From Balanoglossus misakiensis (lineage: Eukaryota > Hemichordata), in the NCBI GenBank assembly GCA_040954595.2, contig CM082577.2, positions 124,001 to 188,000 of the forward strand: a stretch of 64,000 nucleotides of DNA, given 5' to 3'. The position numbers and the translations under genes are program-made. The notes under the pieces were generated by a model that had not been told where the DNA came from, made no database searches, and saw nothing but the letters and a program-made list of their open reading frames with translations. Numbering within the stretch: the stretch's first letter is position 1; every line of letters starts with the position of its first letter. Shown here piece by piece: positions 26,069 to 38,493 of this stretch.

Positions 26069-27886
26069 TCAGTCTTGATCCGACTCCCCGGCTTCAGAAA
26101 GTTGATCGGGGCTATTTGGTGGTGGTGGGCAACTTGAATCCGAGTTGTCGCGCTCGTCTTCTTCGGCATTTGTACAAGGACAGTTAACACAATGCACGGG
26201 TAAAACGACGGGTCTCTTCTTCGGCGGCGTATTGATGCTCGGGTCACTTTGACACCAGTGGTTATAGTATTGACAGTGGCTAGCATTAGCGAAACCGATG
26301 GTAGCCTGCGACGCGTTCTTGCTTCGATGAGGTCCATCGCGGCCACTAGAGCCCCTGTCCGCGCTACCGTGTCCATGTGACGTCGTCGTCGCCCGCGGCC
26401 GGACGCTGCGACCATATAGTGAACTCCTCGAACGGGCCACATCTCTCTTGCCGTTTGCGGCATACTGATAGGTCACTATTGGGTCACGGGATTGTTGTTG
26501 CCTTCCAACATATCCTTTATCCTCCTCGCGCGCATAATCAACATTAACTACCATCTCGTCCTCATCAAAGCCGTCAACGTTCACTTCCACACTTTTGCTG
26601 GTGAAGCCATTTATTTTCGTTCGCCCCACCATAAGTTTCCCCGCGGTTTGTTGTGTTGGGGTAGACGATCTTTTTATAGGCAACTTACTAGTACTTCCAC
26701 TAGCGATATTGCTGTACACTATCCCATTATTTCTGGTGTCTATCCTCAGCGCCGCAAATCCGGCAGGTGTGTTTACATTCAAAATTTTGTCGGCCAACCG
26801 GAACATTTTCTTGATGTCGTCATGACTTGTCGCCGGAGCGGATTTTGGTCTCGTTTTCCTTAATGTAATTACTTCGCTGCTGTCGTCTGCAGTCCAACTT
26901 GAGTCACGGCATCGGACTGCGGCGCTCACAGGCCTGGACGCAGATTTGGCAGAAATGCGCCCATTTTGCGCCCGTTTCGCTGGCACTGGTCTGCCAGTTC
27001 TCTGGCAATAATCTCTGGGTGTGCTGCTCGCAGACTGGGCTCTGCTTGTCCTAGGCGAGTTGGGGTGACTTTTCGTTGGTGACAGCCTCTCCTGTGTGCC
27101 ATATCCACCAGTAGAGGATTCGAATTCACAATAATTGTCAAAGTCATGACGAAAGTCAATTGTGGACGCGACCGATAGAGTTTCCAGGTCGCTGGTAGAT
27201 TCAGAAACTAGAGCGTTGATTCTGTTGGCTTTGTTTACTCCTCGCCATCGTGAATTGGCGCTAGAAATTCGGCGTAGGTATTGGTTTGTATGGTTAACGT
27301 GCGCAGTCGGAGAAGTTCGCTCTGATTTATGTCTGCCAGTCTGATAATTGGTGTCATTGGCATGCCAAGTTTGGAGTGTTGGGTCAACCCCGCACTCGGC
27401 CCTACACCCAAAGTTCGACATTTGGTCATCTTCTATTCTTACCTCGGGTGAGTCGCCTTGATCGGCTTTCACCAACACAACGCAATTGTTGTTGTTGCTG
27501 CCACTGGACTGCTTCTCACTTCCCTGCCTTGGCGAGACGCTTTTCAAACCAGCAACACATATCTCAAGGCGATGTTTCTTTGCGTATTCGGCGAGACGAA
27601 GGCGCGTCGATGATTTGACCATATCCCTGTAACCCAGGATCGGCGCGGTCTTCGGTCGCGCCTGTTTGGATGCCGCCGTGTCTCGCAGGACCCCAAGCGG
27701 CCGTGTGTCCCCTTTAGACATCGACGGCGTGGCTCTCACTAACCCTTCGTCGTCGCTGCGAAACTGTGGCCGCTGCTGCGTCCTCGCAGACTGGTTCGGT
27801 CGGCGCGAATTGGTCACTAGGAAATCGGGGCCCTGAGGCCTCACTCGACTCGAAGCGCGGCCGCTTCTCTCGTTGTACAGGAACAT
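26069..27886 (-). CDS. uncharacterised intronless gene, Cys-tail (CPPNSP) family member 3
   Basis: Product unknown, 605 residues, the longest frame in the cluster. The start ATG (27884-27886) has an in-frame TGA two codons upstream. The protein is polar, rich in Ser, Arg, Asn and Pro, with no signal peptide or membrane segment. RPKTAP (77-82), SRPVSA (318-323) and RPKSAP (346-351) resemble short RPxSA-type motifs often seen in ciliary proteins; that link is inference. A probable short helical part is DDIKKMFRLADKIL (about 356-369), and an acidic patch GFDEDEM follows later. The C-terminus has H565, C566, C569-P-C571, then C586-P-P-P-P-N-S-P, a variant of the cysteine tail of 7696-9015 and 17979-19040 with altered spacing and a duplicated PP. 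An out-of-frame upstream ORF (ATG at 27986) overlaps the start. Confidence 0.8.
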   Translation of the reverse strand: MFLYNERSGRASSRVRPQGPDFLVTNSRRPNQSARTQQRPQFRSDDEGLVRATPSMSKGDTRPLGVLRDTAASKQARPKTAPILGYRDMVKSSTRLRLAEYAKKHRLEICVAGLKSVSPRQGSEKQSSGSNNNNCVVLVKADQGDSPEVRIEDDQMSNFGCRAECGVDPTLQTWHANDTNYQTGRHKSERTSPTAHVNHTNQYLRRISSANSRWRGVNKANRINALVSESTSDLETLSVASTIDFRHDFDNYCEFESSTGGYGTQERLSPTKSHPNSPRTSRAQSASSTPRDYCQRTGRPVPAKRAQNGRISAKSASRPVSAAVRCRDSSWTADDSSEVITLRKTRPKSAPATSHDDIKKMFRLADKILNVNTPAGFAALRIDTRNNGIVYSNIASGSTSKLPIKRSSTPTQQTAGKLMVGRTKINGFTSKSVEVNVDGFDEDEMVVNVDYAREEDKGYVGRQQQSRDPIVTYQYAANGKRDVARSRSSLYGRSVRPRATTTSHGHGSADRGSSGRDGPHRSKNASQATIGFANASHCQYYNHWCQSDPSINTPPKKRPVVLPVHCVNCPCTNAEEDERDNSDSSCPPPPNSPDQLSEAGESDQD

Positions 27887-28290
27887 AATTCAACACGACA
27901 GCGGCGGGCAGGTGCGCTAGTGTTGACGTTTGCATTGACAACTCGTCCATATACAGTATCTCGTTGCTGTTGTCATGTTGTCTCATCTGCACCTGAACAA
28001 TTAAAGAAGACAAACCTATTCTTAACAGTCAACATCCACGCAGTCAAGTGCCCGTCTATACAGCGACTTTCTCCCTGTGATATCACAGCATATGATCCCC
28101 CACAGCATGCATATTGCAATTATATATCACCAATATATGCCAGGGTAAACTATTATACTACAGGGGTGGTAGGATTCTCTCCCGCGTGTCATTGTGCATT
28201 TTCTTTCCCGGTTACAAGTTCCTAAAAACAACCTCATCAATGATCATAAACTACTTGTAGACTCGTTACGTCGTTATGTAACCATTCAAA

Positions 28291-28350
28291 CAGGTGGTTT
28301 TTGTGATGTCCTTTCACATTCAGGTGGTTTTTGTGATGTCCTTTCACATT
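28291..28350. repeat. perfect tandem duplication of 30 bp
   Basis: 28291-28320 and 28321-28350 are identical (beginning CAGGTGGTTTTTGTGATG), suggesting a very recent duplication. Confidence 0.95.
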
Positions 28351-31300
28351 CCTACAGCCCGTCTCTTGTGAGTTCTGACGTTTTCAAAAACGCAAACCAC
28401 ATTCAAATCTCCCGTAATAAAGCTCCCCTTGTCCACACACAGATGAAAATACCTGACTAACAGAAGAGGCTGCGATATTAGCACTAAATCCTTCTCCAAA
28501 ACGCCGATCGGAATGCGGTGTTTTCTATTGTACATTACGTACCTGAATGCAAAATCTTCTTATTTAAGCTCCTCTTTCAACGATTGGGACTACAAAAGTC
28601 CCGTGGCCCTTTAGACATTAGAGATGATCGAGTTTCTCAGAGGCGACAGAGTTCAATAGAACGTGTTGTAACTTTGTCCATTGCCATTCACGAGTATCTC
28701 CCCTTCGCCATAGGGTTGACGGGCGCCGGACGACGGTCGCTACGCGTACTGTATGCCTGCCAGCCTGCCTATAAATAATTCAGTACTCTACTCGTAGAAC
28801 AGTGCCATTGCATTGTTCTCAATTTATTTCTAATCTATTAGCAACCACTGTGCAGTGATGCACCAACACGGTGCAATGGAACCCGATGCGATATTGATCA
28901 GATGAAAATCACAATTTCCCCACCGTTTTTTTTTCTTTCTAATACGCTTTTCACGTGCCGGGTAACAAACAACTGTTTGTTGATCAGGTTTTCAAATTAA
29001 AGAGATTAACAAAACACGAAGTGTCCAGTTTTGATTGCGTCGGCAGATTTTTTCAGATTACATGTATATGCCCCGCCGGGACCTGATAAACAGGTCGATA
29101 AGTTTCTGTGAGACTGGACAGATTTAGGGTAAGGGCTCTGTAAACCAGAATAGGCATCACAGAGCAGCCTCAGTAAGTTGCATTATCAAGAAAAACTCAA
29201 GCAACCGGGCAACACGCAGAATAAATTGCACGTACTGATAACTGATTTATAGCTTTACTATCAGTCAAAAAGGACAACAAACAAAAAAAATTTGCTCAAA
29301 AAGTATTCCACTAATTCCTTCAACGCACACAGGTAAACCCCTATGCCACAAAAATAATAAGTAATAAGTCGATTCGATGTGACGTAACGCATCCCAGACA
29401 TAATTGTTATTTTCAAGACATGCATGACATGGAAAACTGCCAAAAGACTATGGCAAGTCCACCTGCGTCCGACCTTGACACCCAATCACATTTTTTTTCA
29501 GTTTATACAATGGTGGCTTTTATATTGTGAATAATACTCGAGTAACGAAATGCACTGCGGTTTTTGAAATAATGTCTTTGTTACTAAAAAATAAACCAGT
29601 CATTTCAGCGTAGAGTGAGGCAATTGTATTTCTAAGATTGATTATCAATAACCGCTGGTAATCGCCGTCGACAAAGCACGCGATCGGAGAATTCCGATGA
29701 TATATTTAAAACACCAGTGACCCACATCTACCAACATTCTGTCCCGTAATACTGCAGTGTATTTGCAAGCCTAAATGTAATCTCCAAAAATCCAAGTCAT
29801 CTACGGTCTTTTATTTCAGTGAAAAATAGATTTCCATCAATTTAAAAGCGGTAGAATGTCGAAAACAGAATTCATTTGCGGCCTCTCATCCTTGATGTCC
29901 CAGTTTAGTTTCTTTCGAAGCTACAATTGTTGGTTGCAAATGTGGAGTATTTGGGTTTAACAAAGTTTTGGCATTGTCTTTGCTAATACAAAAGTTTCAG
30001 GGCAGGATACGTTACAGGGCTTGTGATTTCACACCTGTTCAAGACGTTCTCGGTTACATTTCCTCGTTGTGTTATTTTGGCCGACATATAAAGAATGCAT
30101 CAGTGCTGCTGTGTGCGGTAAGCGATTTTATGGTAGGTTAGAAAATATTATTGTCATTCAAATGTAGAAAAAAGAACAATGGTTTTGGGTCTTTGTCAAA
30201 ATGATTTGACACCTGTTCAGTGACAAATTCCGGAAACCGTGATCACCAATGGACATTGGTTACTTTACAGGTCTATAACGTTGGATCAATAGTTCGTCTC
30301 TTGGCCGAAATGGCGGACGTCATTAAGCTTGGCCGACTTTTCAAGCGAAATTGTGTTGTGTTCAAAAGAAATCGCTGACAGACAAACCGTGAATGCATCC
30401 GCCAGTAAACGCTAATTGGTGGTCTTTGAGTTGAACAGAGCATTGTATTATTGAATAGACTTTGTTTTGTGCCAGGTGGTGGTGGTGACGTGACATGACG
30501 TGAGTACAGGTCTGTACTTCCCAAACAACATGGTGTGTATTTGAATGTGAAGAAGAAATGGGAAGAATGGGGGGGGGGGGGGGGGAGGTATTCACAAGAT
30601 GACACTGACACAAACAGAACTGCGTTAGATAAGTTTTGTTCGACTAAGCTTTTTTCATTGTGGTTGCTAAGGTCACACGGTGACGACTCGACTTTACCCG
30701 CTCTCATTGCAGATCAGACAGATGCTTGGCAAAATCATAGTCGCGACGTTACCAAAAAACAGCACTTGAAGCAAAGTTGCATGTAAAACCGATTAATAGG
30801 AGCGAAAGAGAGTCCCAGAGTGGACACTCTGATTGTTTAATTTGTTTTCAAAATTCAGCTCAATACAATACGTTTATACCAAATGCCGGAAAATTGGAGT
30901 GAATTTAAAGCAGTACAGGCAATTCAGTTGCAGACTACTTCGTCATAGACTACAGTCGACTGCCACGTCAAATCTTCACCCGAGTCAATAATAGTAGACT
31001 AGAAATTTAATAAACCAACACTTGTCAAAATCAACCAGCTGTATATGACGACGATCGAAATGCTATTACCAGCCAGAGAAATTAATTTGCCGTTGGAGTT
31101 CGTTCGTTGCCGCCGCCGGCGTCGGTTTAAAATAGCATTTCGAATTGCGTGCTGCACGTCAATTATCCGCGTAATGATATGTTGGCGTTCTTGTATCCAT
31201 GCAAAGGTATATACACTAAGAAAACCCACGGAGCATTATTGAAAAAAAACAGACTGGTCGAATTTCCGCGCCGTGAAAGCAGCCACGTCCCCGTGACGCA

Positions 31301-33352
31301 ACGGGGTCACGGCTTTCAAAGCTCGTAACTCTTATACTCACGACGATTCCTTTCAGCGTATTTACTGCGCCGGGATAATTGGGTGTCGGGGAAGACAAGC
31401 AAAAGAAAATCTATCCCTTAGATGTAATTGTTTGTGTGTGAACGCTTGGTTGAGTAAATTGAACGCAAAAACTCCAACAGCAATCATCTGTTTTCAAATG
31501 TATCCTACCGAAACTGTCGGGTTCAAAAGGTCGGAACAAGAACATTTTCGAAATGAAATAAACAAACTGGAAGGCTGTAAAAGTCTGGAGCAAGTGTTTT
31601 TCTCGGTCGGCTAAGCAAGCTTTTGATTCGTTTTTCACATATAGTCCGGTCACCACTAGTAAGTTAGTTGCAGAGGTGACATTTAAGATAATTATAATAA
31701 GAGAATTTGCCTGGCCGTTTGTGGTTGTGTGTATTTGTGCATTCAAACAATATGCTCTCTGTTACCCAAGCCAGCACCTGCGTTCAAGATGTTTTCCTAC
31801 AACGATATTGAAAACTAGCCAATTCAAGAACAACGTATTGCGTCTTACATGTGCACATCAATTTGTTTGGAATACGATCCAATATGGCCGATCCCTTACA
31901 TATTCTGGTTATATTTTGACATGTTTGAACGAATTTCTCTCACATACTCATTTGCATGTAATGCGCAGGCAAAGCTAATACAATGTAGCTACAAATATTG
32001 GTGGTAACCATGGAAACCGATTGGCTTCAATTAATAAATGCAGAGAAACCTACACAAAGCTGTACTTTAATTATAAGTTTGTAACTCAATATGTAGCAAA
32101 TAACCGGTTGCATAATAGACAACTGCACGACAATTGTTTCTTGAAATACAACATTCTGATCATATTGATAATAATTCAAAATATCCTTGATTAGTAAACC
32201 TAATCAAATCCACCGAAGTCAATAGCAGATGAAAATCTTTTAAAATTAAATTTACCACTTGCATAGCAATTGGCCGGGTACTGTGGTGATGACTATTCCC
32301 TATAGTATTCCCAGTGTATTAACATATCAGAAACTGACAATTTCATCACGTAATGGTCAATTTAACAAAGTACTCTCATATCTTCCGAGATTAATATTCC
32401 AATACACTTTGCATCGCAGTTGGCCAAGTCAAATTACTATGAATTATCGAAAATACCCTTAATTAATTGTACAACATGAACCACGTCCAAATGATAGTAC
32501 GACAAGTTCAACTCTTCTATACTGTCTGACCGTTGAGATAAAATTTCAAAGGTTATAAAGACATGACGCATGCCCAGATGCTTCAGCTTGTCAAGACATT
32601 TTTGGCTTTCAAGTGCGCCACCATCACCGACGAAGCAAGCTGTTTACAAAATCTTGTTAATACATTTCGTCTATCCCGTTTACCTTAATCAGTTAACTAT
32701 TTTGACATTTTCATTGACACCAAAAATTGATATTTGCAGATTGAACAAAATTCGTGCTGGGAACGTAGTCAGCGTTGACATTTGCCACACTGGGATGTGA
32801 ATCATTTACGTTTGTCAAAGTGATTATTTGGTTACAGAAGTGCGTTCTACTGTTTGTTTGATTTTTGGGGGATAACACTACTTCACCCATAACATGTCAA
32901 AGTTACATTCGTTGGCCTGTATTTGTCAATCCGCGTTTCGCTCAAAAACTCACATGATTGTATCGACCAAAAAGCAATTGTTGAATGAATTCACTCTAAA
33001 TCTAAATCTAAATTTAAAATTGGAATCGTTTTGTATGTGCAAGGAAATAATTTCTGTTCTCAATATTGCAGGCGCGTCATTATCATATCTAAATTATTCT
33101 GAGATGCTCCACATTAAACTGATAGGAATAAAGTGAGAGCGCCAGTTCAACGCAAAATGTTGACAAATAAGAGGGCGCTTTTACAAACTTCATTTGTCGT
33201 CAAGTTCTATTCAGTGCACGTGGTCAAACAGTTGCACATTTCTATGCGCTAATTCTTGCTATAGCGCCATCTGCGTCCGAAAGGCACAACGTTGGTATAT
33301 CTTTACTGTATATCTTTACTAACCCTAACCCCCTCGTGGCCGATATCGACAA

Positions 33353-33472
33353 GTGTGTGTAAGTTTCAAACTTACACGCACCTTTTTGCAAATACTAAAG
33401 GGGTGTGTGTAGGTTTCAAACTTACACGCACTTTTTTTGCAAAATAAACTAAAAAGGTGTGTGCAGGTTTCA
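33353..33472. repeat. three-copy tandem repeat whose unit forms a hairpin
   Basis: Units begin with GTGTGTG at 33353, 33403 and 33457 (periods 50 and 54 bp). In the first two, GTGTGTGTAAGTTT-type sequence is followed after one base by its near-perfect complement AAACTTACACGCAC. The third unit is truncated after the first half. Confidence 0.85.
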
Positions 33473-33902
33473 AGGATGTAACTCAACGTCTGGTCCAGTG
33501 TTGATGACAGTCATCGACAGCAAGCTATGGTTTATTTGAAGACTGCATGGAAACTTCTCGTCAGATTAATTCTGTTAGACTAACTTTTGCGAAGGAATAT
33601 AAGGTTTCGGTCAATTTAGCCGACAAAATATGGAAATTGCCATCGTTTATTTGTTAGTAACACACAAAACGGTCACCAATGGAACATTACAGTTAGCGTA
33701 GTTACAATTATTACACGCAATGCCGGTTTATCGTCAGATTCAAAAGACGGTCCAACGTAATATACAGTTGAATTCAACGATAAAAAGAAGTTGCAATTAA
33801 CGACATTTCTCGAACTGTAATTTGATACGACCAGCAATCTTTAACAAGTTTTACTCGTATCTGTAGTAGTTGTTTTTATTTGTGTCTTTTTAATACTTGT
33901 GT

Positions 33903-33964
33903 TCAGCGCACTGAGACGTTTGTGGAGTGCGTTTTTAAGAATTAAATATTATTATTATTATTAT
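33903..33964 (+). mobile_element. SINE/LINE-type 3' tail
   Basis: CAGCGCACTGAGAC...GTGCG...AAATATTATTATTATT matches the general layout of 3' tails in many invertebrate SINEs: a GCGC-centred block, GAGAC, then (ATT)n. No tRNA-derived head is recognisable upstream, so this is a truncated copy. Confidence 0.5.
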
Positions 33965-34990
33965 CTCATATAGGAATGGGTCTGAAAAAATCCCTCCAAC
34001 AGTTGTCTCCAAAACAAATACAACCTGTACAACCTTTTGGTCGACTAGCTCGTGTAAATGTGTTGTTTAACCCGCAGACATTTCTTTCAAATGGCATCTG
34101 AAAAGAGTGTACGTGTTGTCTCCACCAGTCCCTCTTTGTATCGGTCGTGTATTTGCCTTCTACTTACGTGAAAGAATGGTCATCCTGGGGTCATCGACAT
34201 ACCGTTGCGGGTAATATTTGTAACTAGATCATTCGAATTCAAAGTTTGTGCTTCGAGTTGATGCCGATGATAATGTTTTAAACTTAGTGCCCCGAAAAAA
34301 ACAAAAACATTTTATGGTAATCAACTCTAGTCACATGAGGAATTTACTAAAATAACATTTATAGTTCTTAATTTGACTACTGTCTCCAGTAATTTCAAGA
34401 TTTTTGATTGGTTTCAAAGCATCAATATCCCATTCTCCAAGACTTCGCAAATGTAATTGCTTTGCGGATACGAATTCCTTCGCAGCCATTGCCAAATTCG
34501 CAAATAACTCTTTCATAGGTTGGATAATTGTGTAGTAGGCTGGTATATTTGCGCGTTGTGTTAAACATTACATCACCAGCGAATCAATGTAGTTTAGTCA
34601 CAAGACAAACACATCCCCATATCTGCTTTCGTGTTCGTAACCTTTGACACGAAACCCTCCTGCAGGGGGTTTGGTCTGCGAAATAAGATACACGCATATC
34701 TCGTGTGATGAGATTACATGTAAAACCTCGACGGCAAAATATACTGTCATATCTGTATCTAAATATATCCCTATCTAACGATAGAATTGTCACGTTCCTG
34801 TTAAGTGAACATTAAATATTGGGAAATGACCATTATGATAACAAACATTTATTCAACGCTGCTAACTTACACACTTACAAACCATTTTTACGAGGTTATC
34901 ATTAACGTTTAGATTGATAGAGGGCGCTTCTTTTCTGAATATATACGATGCTTCTGCAGTGACAGTACACCATGCATCCAGTCAGACTGC

Positions 34991-35073
<83 letters not shown>
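34991..35073. repeat. (ATG)n trinucleotide microsatellite, about 27 units
   Basis: An uninterrupted ATG/GAT tandem flanked by a near-identical 18-bp direct repeat (34976-34993 and 35099-35116, one mismatch). Confidence 0.97.
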
Positions 35074-35074
<1 letters not shown>

Positions 35075-37509
35075 GTCAAAGGTTATGAACTCATCATCAT
35101 CCACTCAGACTGCATGGCCTGGAAGTTTGGCGTACAATGTACTGTCAATCCGCCATGAAAGAATAATAAATAATACAGAACTCAGAGTTAACCATTCTTT
35201 ACTGAAGTGTCCCTTCTTGTTGCATATACAGTTTACAACCTGTGGAAATGAAGCAGCTAGCAACGTCTCACCGACGTCACGACGCATACAGACACATGGA
35301 CAGATGACGAGAGGGTTAAATGAAGAATACTTTGTTCGCCAATATTTAAAATCGACAATTAACGGTGAGTCAACAGACATAATACAAGGCCGGCGTCTCG
35401 GGGCCTCACTTTGTCACGGCAGCAATCTGTCAACAACGAGGTTCTTGAGTAAATCAATACTGTGCGGTATGGTTGAGTAATGTCTGTTTGAAAAGCGAAA
35501 GTGATCTGCCACGAATGCTGTAGCTGACGCGATGTTTGAGAGCATTTAGTGACTACACGTAGACGCTGAATGACTGTACATGTCAATTCAGCAACGATAG
35601 TTGGCATGGCTTTGAAAAGCCGTATTAGTACTATTACCATAGATCGCACACATTAAATAAATTATGATTTCATCAGAAAAAACAATGGCGTTTTAGTTGG
35701 TAGGTTAAATATTAACACAAGCCTGGGGACACACATGTGTATATCCAGAGACGATTTTTTTTTTCAATTACAAAACGACCGCTTGTATTTACCGCGGTCA
35801 ATAGTTTATGATAATATTAACACAAGGCAGGCATGTCTATGAATACGCCGGCATATCTTTGATTTACCAAGTATATTACACGGAGATCTATATTTTACCA
35901 TGCATGTTGAAATGTATTGGTGGTGTGGTGTGACATTGCAGACTGAAGTAGTACACCCCTCTGTAATGACGATACATGATGTACAACCTTCAATAAATCC
36001 AGATTTACCCACAATTTTCAACGTGGATTCCCGGAGGCCAATTTCACGTGCTGCCGGTCACGTTTAAATATTCATCGGCGTTGTTGCCATGGGTGACGTG
36101 TGCCATTCAAAGCTTGTGTTGATGCAAGATACTCGATACGTCCACTTTATGAAAAATTAAAAAACAGCAGAGAGTGGCAATCCATGTTCATACATTAATC
36201 AACGCACCGAGAGTCTATTGTTTATTGAAAGGAGGGAGAAAAAGCAGGAACACACTGAGGACCATTTTTTCGGAGACATGCTTTCCGTTTCTGAATAAGC
36301 GTATAATATAATGTGTCATTATCACGATTTGATAGGTTAAAATATGAAGTAAGATTTCGATGCAAATAGAAAACATTATAGCCTCCGGTTTATTTTCGTT
36401 CCGCACTTTCTTAATCGAGTGAAAGCCCATATTGCACTTGTTATGATGCAGATATCGCGATTTTTTTATCCGAACGCGATCGAGCCAACCACTCTCGGAT
36501 CACTTAATTAAAAGTCGGTATATTTCAGATTTAGTATTGCCTGAATAGGAGTAGCTGTGTGCGAGCAATATTGGATATCGCAATGCCCATTCCAATATCA
36601 ACGGACTTCGATCTCGCCATTTGAGATTTCTTCTTTTTCCCCAGACTCAGTTTCATCTCAGACAAGTAACTGATAGTTGTCTGAGGTTTCCGTATCTTAG
36701 AGATGTCCTTTTTCAGTCAGGAATGTTTACCCTTGAGGCCGTCTTTTCACTTATCGTCGTTTGCCAACTAGGCGGGAAACCATCTACAACCGAGGAATGC
36801 GCGCGACTTTTATGTACAGTGTTTTATTACTAGGGTAAAATCCAGTCGGAAAGACACACAAGATGTAGGTTAAAGTGTATAGCGCCGTACTATTTTTCGG
36901 ATACCAGCAACAGCGCCAGGGTTGCATTGGTATGGCGTACACACAGTATGCAAATTAGCTAATTGATTATGCATGTATCTTATTGTCGTTCTTCCAGATT
37001 GATGAATGGCTTGTATAGCACGGATCAATATTGGACTGAATACGGGAGCAACAGGGCCCGGCAATGCTAAGTGGCCGTCTTCATTATTTCGCACTCATTT
37101 GTTTATAGTTACTCAGCTAGCTGTGATCATCGCGGTGTTGTCCCTGGACCCCACTGGAAACTGCGAATCAGTGTTTGGGTCTCGCAATCTCGGTTTTGCC
37201 CGACCTCCGTGCTATCGCAGCCGATAGATATGGTGACGGATGGACCTCTGCCAGCAACGGGCCCTGACAACGATGCGTAAACCGACGCGGAACCGCCGGA
37301 CAGTGGACCAAACAACAGGCGTTTTTTAACGAGGCAGTATAAAGTGCGGACCGTCCTCCATGATGGATCTTGTGCGTAAACGGTGACAAAGTTCGTCTGC
37401 GACACACTGCTGCGCGAATACAGACAGTCTCCAAAAGTCTTCGGCGTTTCACTTGGAAACCGTCTTCGGTTCTGAGGATCACCTGTGTGTAGTGAAGGCC
37501 TGAAGCGAC

Positions 37510-38493
37510 ATGTCCGACCAAGCGGAACCGAGCTGTACATGCGGTGGGGGCGAAGGGTCGTCAGCTACCACAATCGCCGTGACACCGACAGCGACCATTT
37601 CTACTAACGTGTCCAACTCCACCCCGAGGTATTGCACCCACCGGACCAAATACCGGTCGACCAAGAGCGAAGGGGACCAGCACTCGCTGTCGTCCGGCTC
37701 GATTGACGAGAGGGACCTGATGGACATGAAACTGGTCAAAATACGGCCGCAGTTCTCGGAGCAGAAGGAACCGGAGGCCGCAGTGGCACCGAAGACGTCG
37801 TCTTCGATTGTTGTGAAGAAGCATCTTGTAAACGAAAGCCTTGACAAGTATGTGGTCCTCAGGCAGAAGTCCTTTCACGGGTATTTGCGCTCTAAAGACG
37901 AATTACGAACACTACCTTTGACAGACCCCAGGGACAACGACGTGAACGGGCCCCAGTCCTGGCTGCACCGGTCGAAGACGGATCTATACGTGGAGAAAAG
38001 GTTCGGCAGGAAACAGAAACAAGACAGAACTAACAACATTTATAATTTGGACATGGGCGGCTTGAACCTCTTAAATCTAGTCGAAAATCTGCCGTCCACG
38101 AAGAAGGAATACGCGGCGCAGAAACGAGAGCGGACTGCCGACAAAATTCGCAAGGGGCTGACGACGAGCAAGTCCCAGCCCTTGGAGCGACTACCGCCGC
38201 TGACCGCGGATAATAATCCCAACGAAGGGAAGAAGGCGAAGAAGACAGAAGGCAAAGTCCAAAGGCCGTGGAGCGATGGAATGCAAAATGTCGGACTGGA
38301 ATCCCACAAAACCGCCACGCCGCGGTCTCAGCGAAAATCAGTAACTGTGCCGCTGCGCGTTTGGGACTCTGGACCGTCGCTAGATTTCCTACTCGTCAGT
38401 CACCCCAAAGTAATACACACAAGGGAACCCTTCCCCATGAATGCCATGATGGCGAACGGCGTTGCTAGGCAGCAAGCATCACCCCTGAAATGA
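37510..38493 (+). CDS. uncharacterised intronless gene, basic Lys/Arg-rich protein
   Basis: Product unknown, 327 residues. An in-frame TGA lies nine bases before the ATG. The N-terminus has a small CTCGGGEG element and is otherwise Thr/Ser-rich. Residues about 95-200 look more structured: SIVVKKHLVNESLDKYVVLRQKS followed by GYLRSKDEL, then SWLHRSKTDLYVEKRFG and NIYNLDMGGLNLLNLVENLPS. A highly basic segment (about 200-275) contains LPPLTADN at 228. The C-terminus has VPLRVWDSGPSLDFLL and a hydrophobic/Pro tail. It lacks the CPPNSP tail and the DDRF block, so membership in either family is unproven. Position, intronless structure and the LPxL motif tie it to the cluster. The final codons contain GTTGCTAGGCAGC, close to an RFX X-box. 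No canonical AATAAA was seen within about 500 bp downstream. Confidence 0.7.
   Translation: MSDQAEPSCTCGGGEGSSATTIAVTPTATISTNVSNSTPRYCTHRTKYRSTKSEGDQHSLSSGSIDERDLMDMKLVKIRPQFSEQKEPEAAVAPKTSSSIVVKKHLVNESLDKYVVLRQKSFHGYLRSKDELRTLPLTDPRDNDVNGPQSWLHRSKTDLYVEKRFGRKQKQDRTNNIYNLDMGGLNLLNLVENLPSTKKEYAAQKRERTADKIRKGLTTSKSQPLERLPPLTADNNPNEGKKAKKTEGKVQRPWSDGMQNVGLESHKTATPRSQRKSVTVPLRVWDSGPSLDFLLVSHPKVIHTREPFPMNAMMANGVARQQASPLK

Larger units (their letters stand above)
27887..37509. other. intergenic DNA, 9.6 kb
   Basis: No gene supported. It holds a 30-bp tandem duplication (28291-28350), a G homopolymer (about 30569-30585), an X-box-like word (32004-32017), hairpin tandem repeats (33353-33472), a SINE tail (33903-33964) and an (ATG)n array (34991-35073). 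Confidence 0.5.

Noticed and set aside
33318-33331. Interstitial telomere repeat (AACCCTAACCCC)
   Set aside because: Fewer than two units, within chance in a repeat-rich stretch.
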